DNA of 64,000 nucleotides, from the NCBI GenBank assembly GCA_018267275.1, contig JAFDYV010000004.1, forward strand, positions 715,601 through 779,600, read 5' to 3'. Position numbers and translations under genes: made by a program. The notes under the pieces were generated by a model. It made no database searches, was not told where the DNA came from, and saw only the letters and a list, made by a program, of their open reading frames with translations. Positions 25,575-34,563 of this stretch are shown piece by piece. Numbering within the stretch: the stretch's first letter is position 1; each line of letters begins with the position of its first letter. The stretch is from Bacteroidota bacterium (GTDB lineage Bacteria > Bacteroidota > Bacteroidia > Cytophagales > Cyclobacteriaceae).

Positions 25575-27278
25575 ATGAAAAACGCGTTGGCGAAATTGCC
25601 GGCCGTGTGCTGCATCTTTGCTTTGGGTGCTTTACTAACCTGCTCAAAAGATGAGCAAATTGCTCCCTTACCACCCTTGGTAATTTCAGGGCTACAACTT
25701 GACCAGCCTTACTACATCATTTCCAATTTGCCCACGTTTGACATTTCGGGAACGCTTGCATTTTCGGGCGCCAGGGGCGGAATCAAAACCCTGCGCGTTA
25801 CTTCCGATTTGGGAATAGATGAATCTGTAGTTGTCAATGGCGTGAGCCAAGAAAATGGTCAATTAGTAGGCGTCTTTACACTGCAGATGATTTCCAATCC
25901 CGGCAGATATGGATTTACTATTTGGGTTGTTGATGGTGCCAGGCGAGAGTCAAATAAGCTCAATGGCTTTTTTGAAATGATTGAAGACCCAAACAAAAGG
26001 CCTACACCTGTGCAGTTGATTACTGCCAACTGGGATAATAATCAAAACGCGACCAAGCTTGTTTGGACAAAAAACACCAACTCTGATTTTTCGGCCTACG
26101 TAATCAAACGCCACTACCCGTTAATAAGTCGTTACGGAGTAGAAGAGTCGGCTGAGGTTGCGAGGGTATTTGATTCAAATGTCACTTCTACGTTTGATCT
26201 AGAAACCAATGGCGTTGGTTTTAATTTTTCGTACAGTGTTTCAGTTTCAAATGGAAAATACTTGTCAGAAAGCAATCGAGTGACCGTAACCTATCCCTAT
26301 GCACACAAGCTTTTAGCATCTGCGCAGCCCGCTGGCCGTCCAATCTTTTCATCAACAGGAGACAGAATGTATTTCATCAATGACGAATCATACTTTGGAA
26401 AAACACCAACAATCAAAGCCATTTCAACGCAATCCAATGCTGAAGTGAATAGTTTTGATCTAGCGGGTTTCAGCCCTTACTTGCCGTTGGCGTTAAGTAA
26501 GGATGACTCAAAACTCTATGCGGTAATGGAGAATAATTTGATCGCCCTGCATGCAGCTAGTTTTACTGTGTCACTAAATACCGCCCTTGATTTCTACAGC
26601 TATAGTGTGGCATGTGGCAGATCCAACCGACTTTATTTAGTGGCTTATGCACCCGCATCAGAAAAAGGTAAAGTGAAAATTTTGGACGCAAGTAACGCGA
26701 CCGAAGTTGGTAAAATAGAAATTACCGATGTGCAGATGCGATCAGTCATTGTTTCAGCGAATGGAAATACTTTGTACAGTGTCGGCCAAAAGATAGAAGC
26801 CGGGCTGCCAGTGGGTATGTTAAAAGTTTTTGAATTTGACGTCAGTACAGACATACCAAATCTGCTCAATGTACGCGATGCTTCAGATCAGGTGAATATT
26901 CAGTTAAGTCCGAATGGCGAGAAACTTTTTGTAGAGCAACACTATTTCCCATCTACGAATACGGTTTTGGATGTTTGGAATGCTACCTCGTTGCAGAGTG
27001 TAGCGCAATTTGACCTGACCAATAAGCAAGGCTACTTAATTAATAACGATACACCATTCGGATACAACTTTAAGCGTGACGCGGATTGCCCATCGGGATA
27101 CTATTACCAACTTGAATTGGTAAACCTGGTTCCGGGTTCTTTACCAAAGTTTTGGAGTTATTTTTCTGGCTGGTCGGGCGATACTGGAGTGATGCTCGTT
27201 TACTCAAAAGATTTCAAGTCAATTTACTTGTTTGACCAACATCGAAGTGTGTATGCGATCAATTTATTGCGTGATTAA
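25575..27278 (+). CDS. Lipoprotein with Ig/fibronectin-like and beta-propeller-like regions
   Basis: The 567-residue product has a lipoprotein-type signal (F-A-L-G-A-L-L-T-C, Cys23). An N-terminal beta-sandwich-like part follows, then from about residue 150 a fibronectin-like segment (L-V-W-T-K-N-T-N-S-D-F) and a C-terminal series of strand repeats such as L-S-K-D-D-S-K-L-Y-A-V, V-S-A-N-G-N-T-L-Y-S-V and L-S-P-N-G-E-K-L-F-V, typical of YVTN/WD40-type propellers. A surface or periplasmic binding role is likely; no specific function is recognised. Its stop overlaps the convergent acyltransferase by 4 bp. Confidence 0.72.
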   Translation: MKNALAKLPAVCCIFALGALLTCSKDEQIAPLPPLVISGLQLDQPYYIISNLPTFDISGTLAFSGARGGIKTLRVTSDLGIDESVVVNGVSQENGQLVGVFTLQMISNPGRYGFTIWVVDGARRESNKLNGFFEMIEDPNKRPTPVQLITANWDNNQNATKLVWTKNTNSDFSAYVIKRHYPLISRYGVEESAEVARVFDSNVTSTFDLETNGVGFNFSYSVSVSNGKYLSESNRVTVTYPYAHKLLASAQPAGRPIFSSTGDRMYFINDESYFGKTPTIKAISTQSNAEVNSFDLAGFSPYLPLALSKDDSKLYAVMENNLIALHAASFTVSLNTALDFYSYSVACGRSNRLYLVAYAPASEKGKVKILDASNATEVGKIEITDVQMRSVIVSANGNTLYSVGQKIEAGLPVGMLKVFEFDVSTDIPNLLNVRDASDQVNIQLSPNGEKLFVEQHYFPSTNTVLDVWNATSLQSVAQFDLTNKQGYLINNDTPFGYNFKRDADCPSGYYYQLELVNLVPGSLPKFWSYFSGWSGDTGVMLVYSKDFKSIYLFDQHRSVYAINLLRD

Positions 27279-28222
27279 ACCAGCCAAATCAATAAGGTTG
27301 TCAACAACAATATAACACAAACGGTCGCGACAAGCCATACGAAAACAAACTTCAGTGATGCTACAAACACTCGGTCTTTGATCTTGGCATCCCAACGTCT
27401 CCAAAGCAAAATCAAAGGGAACAAAGGCATGCGTAGCATAGCACCAAACAAATCGGGCGTTGACGGTTGCAGCGGTAAAGGCAAAGTTGGTTGTGCAATC
27501 CAGGCATTGACTTTTTGTGGTTGTAAAAAATCAACCGGCTTGCCTCGCCATTCTTCTCGCAAAAGATCTTTTTCTTCGGGTAGGTGTGTGATGATAGATT
27601 TGAGCGCCCCGCTCAGTACTTCGCGCAATTTTTGTGCGCCTTGTTGTTCGCCCATCTTAAAAAATTGGTTTACGTTAAGCGCAGCACCGTATACAATGTG
27701 CACATCGCCACGCGCTGCGGTTGGGCTTGAATAGTTTAAACCAACGGGTACGATGTACAATGGCAAGTTGGGATCTGTACGCAATGCCTCAAAGGCCACG
27801 CGCGTAAAACCTTTGCTTAATGGCCGTAAGCGCCTGGCGCTACCGTGGTTGCCTTCCGGGAAAATTACTACGGCTTCTTCCTGTTGTAGTAGATGGGCAC
27901 AGGCTTCAAACGTCTTTTGATTTTGGGTCAACGATTGCCAACCATCCCGGGTTCGATAAATCGGTATCATGTTAATCCACCGCAAAAGCATTTTTGCCCA
28001 CGCTTTTTTGAATATGTCGGCCCGGGCTAAAAAGTGGGTGTAGCGTCCCGATGAGCAGACCACTAACAGTGCGTCCATAAACGCATTTTGGTGGTTGGGG
28101 GTGAACAATACCGCACCCCGTGGTACCTCACGTTTTCCGCTTACTTTAATTCTACGAAAAAAGATATGGAGTGCGGCCCACACATAAATTCGAAGTGCAG
28201 AAAAGAAAAATCGCTGCATCAT
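27275..28222 (-). CDS. PlsC-type 1-acylglycerol-phosphate acyltransferase-like protein
   Basis: The 315-residue product has the acyltransferase motif N-H-Q-N-A-F-M-D (His and Asp five residues apart, one more than the classical H-x4-D), the substrate motif F-P-E-G-N-H-G, and C-terminal hydrophobic helices. The family transfers an acyl chain to a glycerol phosphate or related lipid at the membrane. The start at 28222 overlaps the stop of the upstream symporter gene (ATGA), so both are in one operon. Earlier in-frame starts exist inside that gene. Confidence 0.83.
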   Translation of the reverse strand: MMQRFFFSALRIYVWAALHIFFRRIKVSGKREVPRGAVLFTPNHQNAFMDALLVVCSSGRYTHFLARADIFKKAWAKMLLRWINMIPIYRTRDGWQSLTQNQKTFEACAHLLQQEEAVVIFPEGNHGSARRLRPLSKGFTRVAFEALRTDPNLPLYIVPVGLNYSSPTAARGDVHIVYGAALNVNQFFKMGEQQGAQKLREVLSGALKSIITHLPEEKDLLREEWRGKPVDFLQPQKVNAWIAQPTLPLPLQPSTPDLFGAMLRMPLFPLILLWRRWDAKIKDRVFVASLKFVFVWLVATVCVILLLTTLLIWLV

Positions 28223-29133
28223 TTTGCCAACACCGTAGCAGGTTTTGATCGTGCCCATAAAAGTGCCAAGGCAAGACCCGAGATAATGTGCCATATACCC
28301 CACCATGCTGCCACTAACGCCATGCCTCCCATGCCATCAAAAAAACGAAATATCAGAATCAGACCCAGCCCAGAATTTTGGATACCTGTTTCAATACTGA
28401 TTGTGCGTTGATCGGCCAGCGAAAGACCTGCCCATTTTGCTGTTAGAAAACCCGTGCCCAACGCTATCGCATTGTGAATCGGAACGAGCAACGCCACCTT
28501 GCCAATGTGTTCGGTAAAGTGTTGGTAGTTATTAGAAAAAGCTATCGTCACAAACCCGATAAATATGACCACCGAAACAGGTTTAACCCCTTTTGAGAGC
28601 TTTTCAGCTGCGGTCGGAAAAAACTGGTTCACCAACATGCCAAGTCCCAGCGGAATTCCGGCTAGCGTGACAATTGTTTCGATCATGTTCCAAGGGTCTA
28701 AAGAAATTTCCTGTAGTAATCCTGAAGTAGGCGCATAGAGCCCCGCCCAGAAACTTAAGTTGATGGGCGTGGTAGCAATTGCCAGCACCGTTCCTACGGC
28801 CGTTAAACTGATGGAGAGTGCCGTATTACCACCAGCCAAATGTGTTAAAAAGTTGCTGATGTTGCCCCCAGGGCAAGCCGCCACCAACAGCATGCCCAAT
28901 GCCAAACTTGGGTGTGGGCGAAGCGCCATCACCAGCAAGAAGGTGATTGCAGGTAACAATAAAAACTGTGACGCGATACCGACCAATGAGGCTTTTGGGT
29001 TTTCTTTTAGTCGAACAAAATCCATCCACTTCAACTCGAGCGCTACACCAAACATGATGAATGCAAGTATCCAATTTAGCAACTGAAGACTGTTGGGGTT
29101 GAAGTTGAGCCGAACGGCATCTACATTGTTCAT
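28219..29133 (-). CDS. Bile acid:sodium symporter (BASS) family transporter
   Basis: The 304-residue integral membrane protein has about nine to ten helices. It shows family hallmarks: A-C-P-G-G-N-I-S-N in the first half and E-T-G-I-Q-N-S-G-L in the second, which form the crossed sodium site. Bacterial BASS members import bile acids, pantoate or other organic anions with Na+; the substrate is unknown here. It is translationally coupled to the acyltransferase downstream. Confidence 0.9.
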   Translation of the reverse strand: MNNVDAVRLNFNPNSLQLLNWILAFIMFGVALELKWMDFVRLKENPKASLVGIASQFLLLPAITFLLVMALRPHPSLALGMLLVAACPGGNISNFLTHLAGGNTALSISLTAVGTVLAIATTPINLSFWAGLYAPTSGLLQEISLDPWNMIETIVTLAGIPLGLGMLVNQFFPTAAEKLSKGVKPVSVVIFIGFVTIAFSNNYQHFTEHIGKVALLVPIHNAIALGTGFLTAKWAGLSLADQRTISIETGIQNSGLGLILIFRFFDGMGGMALVAAWWGIWHIISGLALALLWARSKPATVLAK

Positions 29134-29246
29134 GGTAAGCTAAAGTAGTCAAAAAAGATGACCATAATAGTGCTGGTGCATCATTATGCCAGAACTTACA
29201 TTGAGGAAAAACACCATTCACAAGTTTTTTGTTAATGCTTGATGCG

Positions 29247-29254
29247 TAACTTTG
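29247..29254 (+). promoter_or_regulatory. TAnnTTTG promoter box of the YqeY gene
   Basis: TAACTTTG lies 21 nt before the ATG at 29276. It matches the Bacteroidota -7 consensus; a T-rich stretch with TTTG lies 15 bp upstream of it, shorter than the usual spacing. Confidence 0.5.
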
Positions 29255-29275
29255 CGCGACACACATTTACAATCT

Positions 29276-29728
29276 ATGAGCTTAAAATTGCAAATCGATA
29301 ACGACATCAAGAAAGCGATGCTCGCCAAAAACAAAGAAGAACTGGAGGCACTAAGAAGTATCAAGAGTATGATATTGCTTGCCGAGACTGACAAGGGAGC
29401 AACGGGTGACATTGCCGTAGACACGGAGAACAAGATCTTAATGAAGGCTGCCAAGCAGCGGAAAGAGTCAGCAGAGATTTTTCAAAAAGAGGGCCGAGCG
29501 GATTTGGCGCAGCGAGAAAATTTTCAATTGGAAATCATTAGCCGGTATTTACCAAAACAGCTTTCTGAGGCCGAAGTAGAGATAGAGTTAAAAAAAATAA
29601 TTGAACAAGTAGGCGCCAAGGGGCCACATGATATGGGCAAAGTAATGGGAGCTGCCACCAAGGCACTGGCCGGCAAGGCGGACGGAAAATTAATTTCAGA
29701 GCTTGTTAAAAAACTGTTGGCATCTTGA
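29276..29728 (+). CDS. GatB/YqeY domain protein
   Basis: This 150-residue product, M-S-L-K-L-Q-I-D-N-D-I-K-K-A-M, with Y-L-P-K-Q-L-S-E-A-E and a final helical G-K-V-M-G domain, is a stand-alone YqeY protein. YqeY resembles the tRNA-binding tail of the GatB amidotransferase subunit; its exact role is unclear. The ATG at 29276 gives the family start. The next gene starts inside this stop codon (TTGA). Confidence 0.9.
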   Translation: MSLKLQIDNDIKKAMLAKNKEELEALRSIKSMILLAETDKGATGDIAVDTENKILMKAAKQRKESAEIFQKEGRADLAQRENFQLEIISRYLPKQLSEAEVEIELKKIIEQVGAKGPHDMGKVMGAATKALAGKADGKLISELVKKLLAS

Positions 29729-30231
29729 GCAAAGCGGATATCATCATCGCGCTGGTGTTGGCATTGGCTGCATACCTGGGTTACAAACGCGGATTTCTTT
29801 TGGAGCTTTTTTATTTTCTGGCTATCGTTTTAGGAATTTTTGCGGGTTTCAAGTTAACTGGGTGGGGAATGGAAGTGCTACAGCAACAGTTTAATGCCGA
29901 TAAAAAGTTTTTGCCGTATTTGGCATTCGCCATCATTTTTGTGCTGGTGCTGGTGGGTACGTTATTCATCGGCAACCGAATCAAACACATGATGGATGCT
30001 ACTTTTTTAGGAAAGGTAGACGCCATAGCAGGTGCCGCACTTAGCGTAATAAAATACGCATTTTGTTTAAGCGTTTTGATTTGGTTGGCTAATTCGATGA
30101 AAGTATCACTTCCATCGCATTGGACAGCCGGATCATTTTTGTATCCACAGATAGGCAATCTGGCACCAAAAATGTCGGTATGGGCAAGCGATCTGCTGCC
30201 TTTTTTTAAAGAAACATTCAGACAGTTCTAA
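29725..30231 (+). CDS. CvpA family membrane protein
   Basis: The 168-residue product has four membrane helices and the CvpA pattern A-D-I-I-I-A-L-V-L-A-L-A-A-Y-L-G-Y-K-R-G, then G-K-V-D-A-I-A-G-A. CvpA proteins affect envelope stress tolerance and colicin V production in proteobacteria; the mechanism is unknown. The start is most likely TTG at 29725, overlapping the YqeY stop by 3 bp, since no ATG is available. It is in the run YqeY-CvpA-hydrolase-CBS-nadK. Confidence 0.85.
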   Translation: MSKADIIIALVLALAAYLGYKRGFLLELFYFLAIVLGIFAGFKLTGWGMEVLQQQFNADKKFLPYLAFAIIFVLVLVGTLFIGNRIKHMMDATFLGKVDAIAGAALSVIKYAFCLSVLIWLANSMKVSLPSHWTAGSFLYPQIGNLAPKMSVWASDLLPFFKETFRQF

Positions 30232-30276
30232 GGTTCAATTATTTTTAGTTACTTATCAGAAAATTGCTCCAACTTC

Positions 30277-31032
30277 ATGGCATTGCACGTAAAAGAACAG
30301 GGTGAATTCAAATATGTGGACGAAGGCAAGGGCCAAGTGCTAATGCTTTTGCACGGTTTGTTCGGTGCGCTAAGCAATTGGGAAGGAGTGGTAAATCACT
30401 ATTCTAAACACTTTAGGGTAATGATCCCCATGCTGCCTATTTACGAAATGCCGATCAAGCAGGCAGGGCTCGAGGGGTTGCGAGAATTTACGGAACGCTT
30501 CGTTGAAACGATGAACCTTGATAAACTAATGATCATCGGGAATTCTTTGGGGGGCCATGTGGGAATCCTGTATACGCTCAAAAATCCGGAAAAAGTTACA
30601 AAGTTGATTCTCACGGGTAGTTCGGGTCTTTTTGAAAACACCATGGGTGGCTCATATCCCCGCAGGGGAAGCTACGATTACATTCGCGAACGGGTTGCAT
30701 ATACATTTTACGATCCCAATGTGGCTTCTAAAGAATTAGTAGACGAGGTTTTTGAAACCACCAAAAGCATACCCAAGTGTATGCGTATAGTGGCGATTGC
30801 CAAATCTGCGCAACGCAACAACTTGGCGCTTGAGTTGCCCACAATCAAAGTGCCAACGTTGCTGGTGTGGGGTCTTAATGACACCATCACACCTCCAATG
30901 GTAGCGCATGAGTTCAATAGATTAATACCAAATTCTGAATTAAAGTTTATTGATAAGTGCTGTCATGCCCCCATGATGGAACATCCAGACAAGTTCAACA
31001 AAGTAGTAGAAGATTTTTTGGTAAAAGCCTAG
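30277..31032 (+). CDS. Alpha/beta-fold hydrolase
   Basis: The 251-residue product has the alpha/beta hydrolase elements: L-L-H-G-L-F-G oxyanion motif, nucleophile elbow G-N-S-L-G-G-H, Asp in W-G-L-N-D-T, and the catalytic His in C-C-H-A-P-M-M-E-H-P. It is cytoplasmic, with the look of meta-cleavage hydrolases and carboxylesterases. The substrate is unknown. It is followed 5 bp later by the CBS gene. Confidence 0.88.
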   Translation: MALHVKEQGEFKYVDEGKGQVLMLLHGLFGALSNWEGVVNHYSKHFRVMIPMLPIYEMPIKQAGLEGLREFTERFVETMNLDKLMIIGNSLGGHVGILYTLKNPEKVTKLILTGSSGLFENTMGGSYPRRGSYDYIRERVAYTFYDPNVASKELVDEVFETTKSIPKCMRIVAIAKSAQRNNLALELPTIKVPTLLVWGLNDTITPPMVAHEFNRLIPNSELKFIDKCCHAPMMEHPDKFNKVVEDFLVKA

Positions 31033-31037
31033 CACCG

Positions 31038-31703
31038 ATGACAGCCGAAGAATTGATCAACCACATGATACCACCTTTAAAGGTGACAGATGACGCCCAC
31101 AAAGCGATTGTTTGGATGGAGGAATTTCGGTGCAACCACCTGCCCGTGGTAGACAACGGCCATTTGCTGGGATTTATTTCTGAGGACATTATTTTGGAGT
31201 CTAATGACATTGAGAGAAACTTGGCCGATTTTGACTTGGTAGCGCCACAATGCACCGTGCCGTTGGCTGCGCATTTTTACGATATTCTAAAAGTGGCGGG
31301 CGACAATAAACTCCAAATAGTGGCTGTATTGAATGATGATAACCAATATGTAGGTGTAATTACGTTGCAAGATATCCTCGCAACTTTTGCCCAATCGGCT
31401 TCTGTGCAAATGCCTGGTGCCATCATTGTTTTGTCAATGGATTTGGTTGACTACTCGCTAGCAGAAATCAGCAGATATGTAGAGGAGAATAATGCCAAGA
31501 TCATTAGCAGCACCATGGTTGAAGACCCCATGGACAAGGGCAAAATCAAACTAACGCTGAAAATAAACCAAGTTGACATCAAGCGCATTGTGGCAACCCT
31601 TGAGCGGTTCAACTACCGGGTGATTGCCCGCTACAAAGAGACGAAGCACGAAGATCACGAGAAAGAAAAAATCGACTTACTACTCCGTTACCTCGAAATA
31701 TAA
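31038..31703 (+). CDS. CBS-domain protein
   Basis: The 221-residue product starts M-T-A-E-E-L-I-N-H-M-I-P-P-L, has two CBS motifs in residues about 1-120 (F-R-C-N-H-L-P-V-V-D, then D-N-Q-Y-V-G-V-I-T-L-Q-D-I-L) and an ACT-like C-terminal half. CBS pairs sense adenine nucleotides. The gene directly precedes nadK with 9 bp between them, suggesting a link with NAD(P) metabolism (inference). An in-frame start at 30957 lies inside the hydrolase gene and is rejected. Confidence 0.85.
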   Translation: MTAEELINHMIPPLKVTDDAHKAIVWMEEFRCNHLPVVDNGHLLGFISEDIILESNDIERNLADFDLVAPQCTVPLAAHFYDILKVAGDNKLQIVAVLNDDNQYVGVITLQDILATFAQSASVQMPGAIIVLSMDLVDYSLAEISRYVEENNAKIISSTMVEDPMDKGKIKLTLKINQVDIKRIVATLERFNYRVIARYKETKHEDHEKEKIDLLLRYLEI

Positions 31704-31712
31704 ACCCGCGGC

Positions 31713-32591
31713 ATGAAGCGTATTGGTATTCACGGAAAGGATTTTCAGAACAAATCAACTCGCTTTATTGAAAAGGTGTTGGATCACTTGAAGAAGACAG
31801 AAGCTGAGATTTGGGTCTCGTCTAAGTTTTTGCGCCAATTCAAGGTATCTCGCGTTTCGGGTTACAAGCTTAAAACTTTTGAGTTGGGTGACAGCCTTCG
31901 CTCACTCGATTTCTTTCTGTCGCTTGGCGGAGACGGAACCTTGCTGGAGTCAGTTACCTATGTGGGTCGCACGGAAGTGCCTATTATGGGCATTAACACC
32001 GGGCGCCTGGGATTTTTGGCAACGAATAGCCGCGAGGACATGGAAGATGCCGTTGACGCGCTGATGAATGGCGAATACAAAATTGATAGCCGGTCTGTGT
32101 TAAAACTCACTTCTACTCCAAAGCTCTTTGGCAATCTCAACTTTGCCCTCAACGATTTTACGATCACCAAAAAGGATACTTCATCAATGATTACCGTGCA
32201 TGCGCACGTAGATGGCCAATTGCTGAATTCTTATTGGGCAGACGGCTTGATAGTGGCTACCCCTACCGGTTCTACCGGGTATTCACTAAGTTGTGGTGGA
32301 CCCTTGGTAAACCCACAATCAGAGTGTTTTGTGTTAACGGCCGTTAGCCCTCATAATTTGGGCACGCGTCCTATTGTCATTGCCGATGACTCTGAAATTA
32401 CGCTCACCATCGAAGGGCGAAGCAAAAAGTACTTGGTATCATTGGATTCTCGCTTCGAAACAGTAGATGAATCAGTAAGACTGAAGATTTCAAAAGAAAA
32501 ATTTAAGGTGAAGTTGGTCCAACTGGATAATCAAAACTACTTCAATACCCTGCGTCAAAAATTAAATTGGGGTTTGGATATCCGCAACTAG
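31713..32591 (+). CDS. nadK: NAD kinase
   Basis: The 292-residue product has the NAD kinase motifs G-G-D-G-T at 72-76, N-T-G-R-L-G-F-L, and the glycine-rich A-T-P-T-G-S-T-G-Y-S-L-S. It phosphorylates NAD to NADP. Its length is normal. It follows the CBS gene closely and is transcribed with it. Confidence 0.96.
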   Translation: MKRIGIHGKDFQNKSTRFIEKVLDHLKKTEAEIWVSSKFLRQFKVSRVSGYKLKTFELGDSLRSLDFFLSLGGDGTLLESVTYVGRTEVPIMGINTGRLGFLATNSREDMEDAVDALMNGEYKIDSRSVLKLTSTPKLFGNLNFALNDFTITKKDTSSMITVHAHVDGQLLNSYWADGLIVATPTGSTGYSLSCGGPLVNPQSECFVLTAVSPHNLGTRPIVIADDSEITLTIEGRSKKYLVSLDSRFETVDESVRLKISKEKFKVKLVQLDNQNYFNTLRQKLNWGLDIRN

Positions 32592-32627
32592 AGTTAACAA
32601 AGCTATTTTCTGCTGCTAAAGATATAA

Positions 32628-32656
32628 TTGTCAATTAGATATAATTTCTAACTTTG
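32628..32656 (+). promoter_or_regulatory. Promoter of the outer-membrane protein gene at 32680
   Basis: TTG at 32628-32630 and TAACTTTG at 32649-32656, 18 bp apart, match the Bacteroidota promoter pattern. The ATG begins 23 nt after the last G. Confidence 0.65.
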
Positions 32657-32679
32657 CAGTTAGCCGAAATATTCCGATC

Positions 32680-33756
32680 ATGAAAAAGTTCAGTTTTGTA
32701 ATTGTTTGTGCAGTGCTGCTATCTGCGTTGAGCTTTGATTCTTATTCGCAGCTCAATCGCAAAGCCATTAAGCGCAACAATAAGCGCATGGCCTCCTACA
32801 GGGGCAAAAAAGGATTTGGTCGGCAAAACGTTTATTCGGGAGTTGGTATTTCGCTTAACGCACTGAACTACTTTGGCGATTTAGCACCATTGCCCAGAAA
32901 ATTTAGCACAGATATATCCTTTACAAAACCAAGTATCGGTTTATCGTTCTTCCATCGTTTTGGACCGAGATATAGTTTACAGGCACAATACATGTATGGT
33001 GCTTTGAGCGGATCGGATGCTGAATCTGCAGATAAGAATGATGCTGAAAATGGTGTTTTTAGGTATCAAAGAAACCTGTCATTTAGAAACCGGATTCACG
33101 AATTATCAATCGTTGCGGTGTTTGATCTTTTCGAAAACCAATCAACATACATTAGCCGCGTCAAATGGACACCATATATCTTTGCCGGTGGTGCACTTTT
33201 CTATCATAACCCGCAGGCACAAGCGCCAGCTACCTTTCTCGATGGAAGCCCGAATCCCTATGCGGGTCAGTGGGTTGACTTGAGGCCGCTCGGCACCGAG
33301 GGGCAATACAGTGATTTGGCAGCTGGTGACGTAAATTTTGGCATCAAGCCATATAGGAATTTACAGTTCTCTATACCATTCGGCCTTGGCGCTCGTTTTA
33401 GGGTAAATGAGGTTTTTGACATTTGGGCGGACTTCAGTTTTAGGTATACGTTTACTGATTACCTCGATGATGTAAGTGCAAATTATGTCGATCTCAGCAA
33501 GATCAAGTCTGAAAGTAATGACCCAACGATGAATAAACTCGCGCAAGCTATGTCTTATCGGACCAACGAGCTTTTGGGTGCACCACCTGGCAATGTTGGG
33601 GTGGGTTATGGCACATTTAGAGCTTGGCCTGGTTACGGAGCGGAGTATCCAGATAACCTGCGGGGCAACAAAAAGAACAATGACATCTTTATGGTGACTT
33701 CAGTCCGCCTTACATATATTCTTGGGGCAACGTTCCATAAAGCCAAGTTTAGATGA
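32680..33756 (+). CDS. Outer-membrane beta-barrel protein (DUF6089-like)
   Basis: The 358-residue product has a signal peptide (ending in S-F-D-S-Y-S-Q near 24), a basic segment (N-R-K-A-I-K-R-N-N-K-R-M), then barrel strands with alternating aromatic residues and a last strand R-L-T-Y-I-L-G-A-T-F-H. The pattern G-I-S-L-N-A-L-N-Y-F-G-D-L fits the DUF6089 group found near uppS/bamA in Cytophagales. The next barrel gene overlaps its stop. Confidence 0.8.
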   Translation: MKKFSFVIVCAVLLSALSFDSYSQLNRKAIKRNNKRMASYRGKKGFGRQNVYSGVGISLNALNYFGDLAPLPRKFSTDISFTKPSIGLSFFHRFGPRYSLQAQYMYGALSGSDAESADKNDAENGVFRYQRNLSFRNRIHELSIVAVFDLFENQSTYISRVKWTPYIFAGGALFYHNPQAQAPATFLDGSPNPYAGQWVDLRPLGTEGQYSDLAAGDVNFGIKPYRNLQFSIPFGLGARFRVNEVFDIWADFSFRYTFTDYLDDVSANYVDLSKIKSESNDPTMNKLAQAMSYRTNELLGAPPGNVGVGYGTFRAWPGYGAEYPDNLRGNKKNNDIFMVTSVRLTYILGATFHKAKFR

Positions 33757-34454
33757 TGTTTCGCGGCACCATCGCGATTTCAAGTTTTATTGTCTGCTTC
33801 ATTGCTCAAGCGGCCATCGCTCAAATCTCGCAGCGGTCTGAAATTGGCGGAGGGCTTGGCGTATTTAATTATACGGGTGACTTAGTGCGCACCTACGATC
33901 TTTCCACCAGCAGGCCTGCAGCAACGCTATTTTATCGAAGCAATATAAGCCGCGTTGTCAGTTTTAAAACGGCACTTACGGCTGGCCAACTTGCGGCAAG
34001 CGACCAACAAAATCCGATTGATCCCTTTGCGGTGAGCCGAAATGCCTCTTTTGATATTTTTCTTGCAGAATTATCGGGCACCTTCGAATACCATTTTTTG
34101 GATTGGCGCGATGACAAACGCAGACTTCGATTTACCCCGTATTTATTCACTGGCCTTGGTTTGTTCAGCATTTCGGGCAACCCCAACAAGACAGCTGAGT
34201 ATAGCAACGTGCAGCTATCCGTGCCGCTCGGGGGCGGAATGAAATATGTACTCAATCCGCGTTACTACGTTGCGTTCGAATTTGGAATGCGCAAAACTTT
34301 CTTCGACTACCTCGATAATGTGTCGGATGCCGACCCCAGCCGAAAGACCTACCGCCAGGGAAACCCGAACGACTATGACAATTACTTTTTCACCGCCATC
34401 ACTCTAACCTACACGTTCTACGATATTCCCTGCGCAAAAAACCCTTATCGCTAA
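33753..34454 (+). CDS. Outer-membrane beta-barrel protein (DUF6089-like)
   Basis: The 233-residue product has a signal peptide (I-A-Q-A-A-I-A-Q, about residue 23) and a G-G-G-L-G-V-F-N-Y-T-G-D-L start, with a final strand F-T-A-I-T-L-T-Y-T-F-Y. It is a shorter relative of the preceding barrel. The ATG overlaps the preceding stop (ATGA), so the two are cotranslated. It lies just upstream of the uppS promoter box. Confidence 0.8.
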   Translation: MMFRGTIAISSFIVCFIAQAAIAQISQRSEIGGGLGVFNYTGDLVRTYDLSTSRPAATLFYRSNISRVVSFKTALTAGQLAASDQQNPIDPFAVSRNASFDIFLAELSGTFEYHFLDWRDDKRRLRFTPYLFTGLGLFSISGNPNKTAEYSNVQLSVPLGGGMKYVLNPRYYVAFEFGMRKTFFDYLDNVSDADPSRKTYRQGNPNDYDNYFFTAITLTYTFYDIPCAKNPYR

Positions 34455-34548
34455 AACGGCACGTCCTTTAGAACTATTTATTGCGTTTACCCATCATAAA
34501 GGCCACGAAACCAAGGTGTAAAAGGCCGGGATATTTTCAAAAAAAGGC

Positions 34549-34556
34549 TACTTTTG
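34549..34556 (+). promoter_or_regulatory. TAnnTTTG promoter box of uppS
   Basis: TACTTTTG matches the -7 consensus, and the GTG start codon follows 8 nt after its last G, suggesting a leaderless mRNA. No good -33 TTG was found. Confidence 0.5.
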
Positions 34557-34563
34557 CACCCTT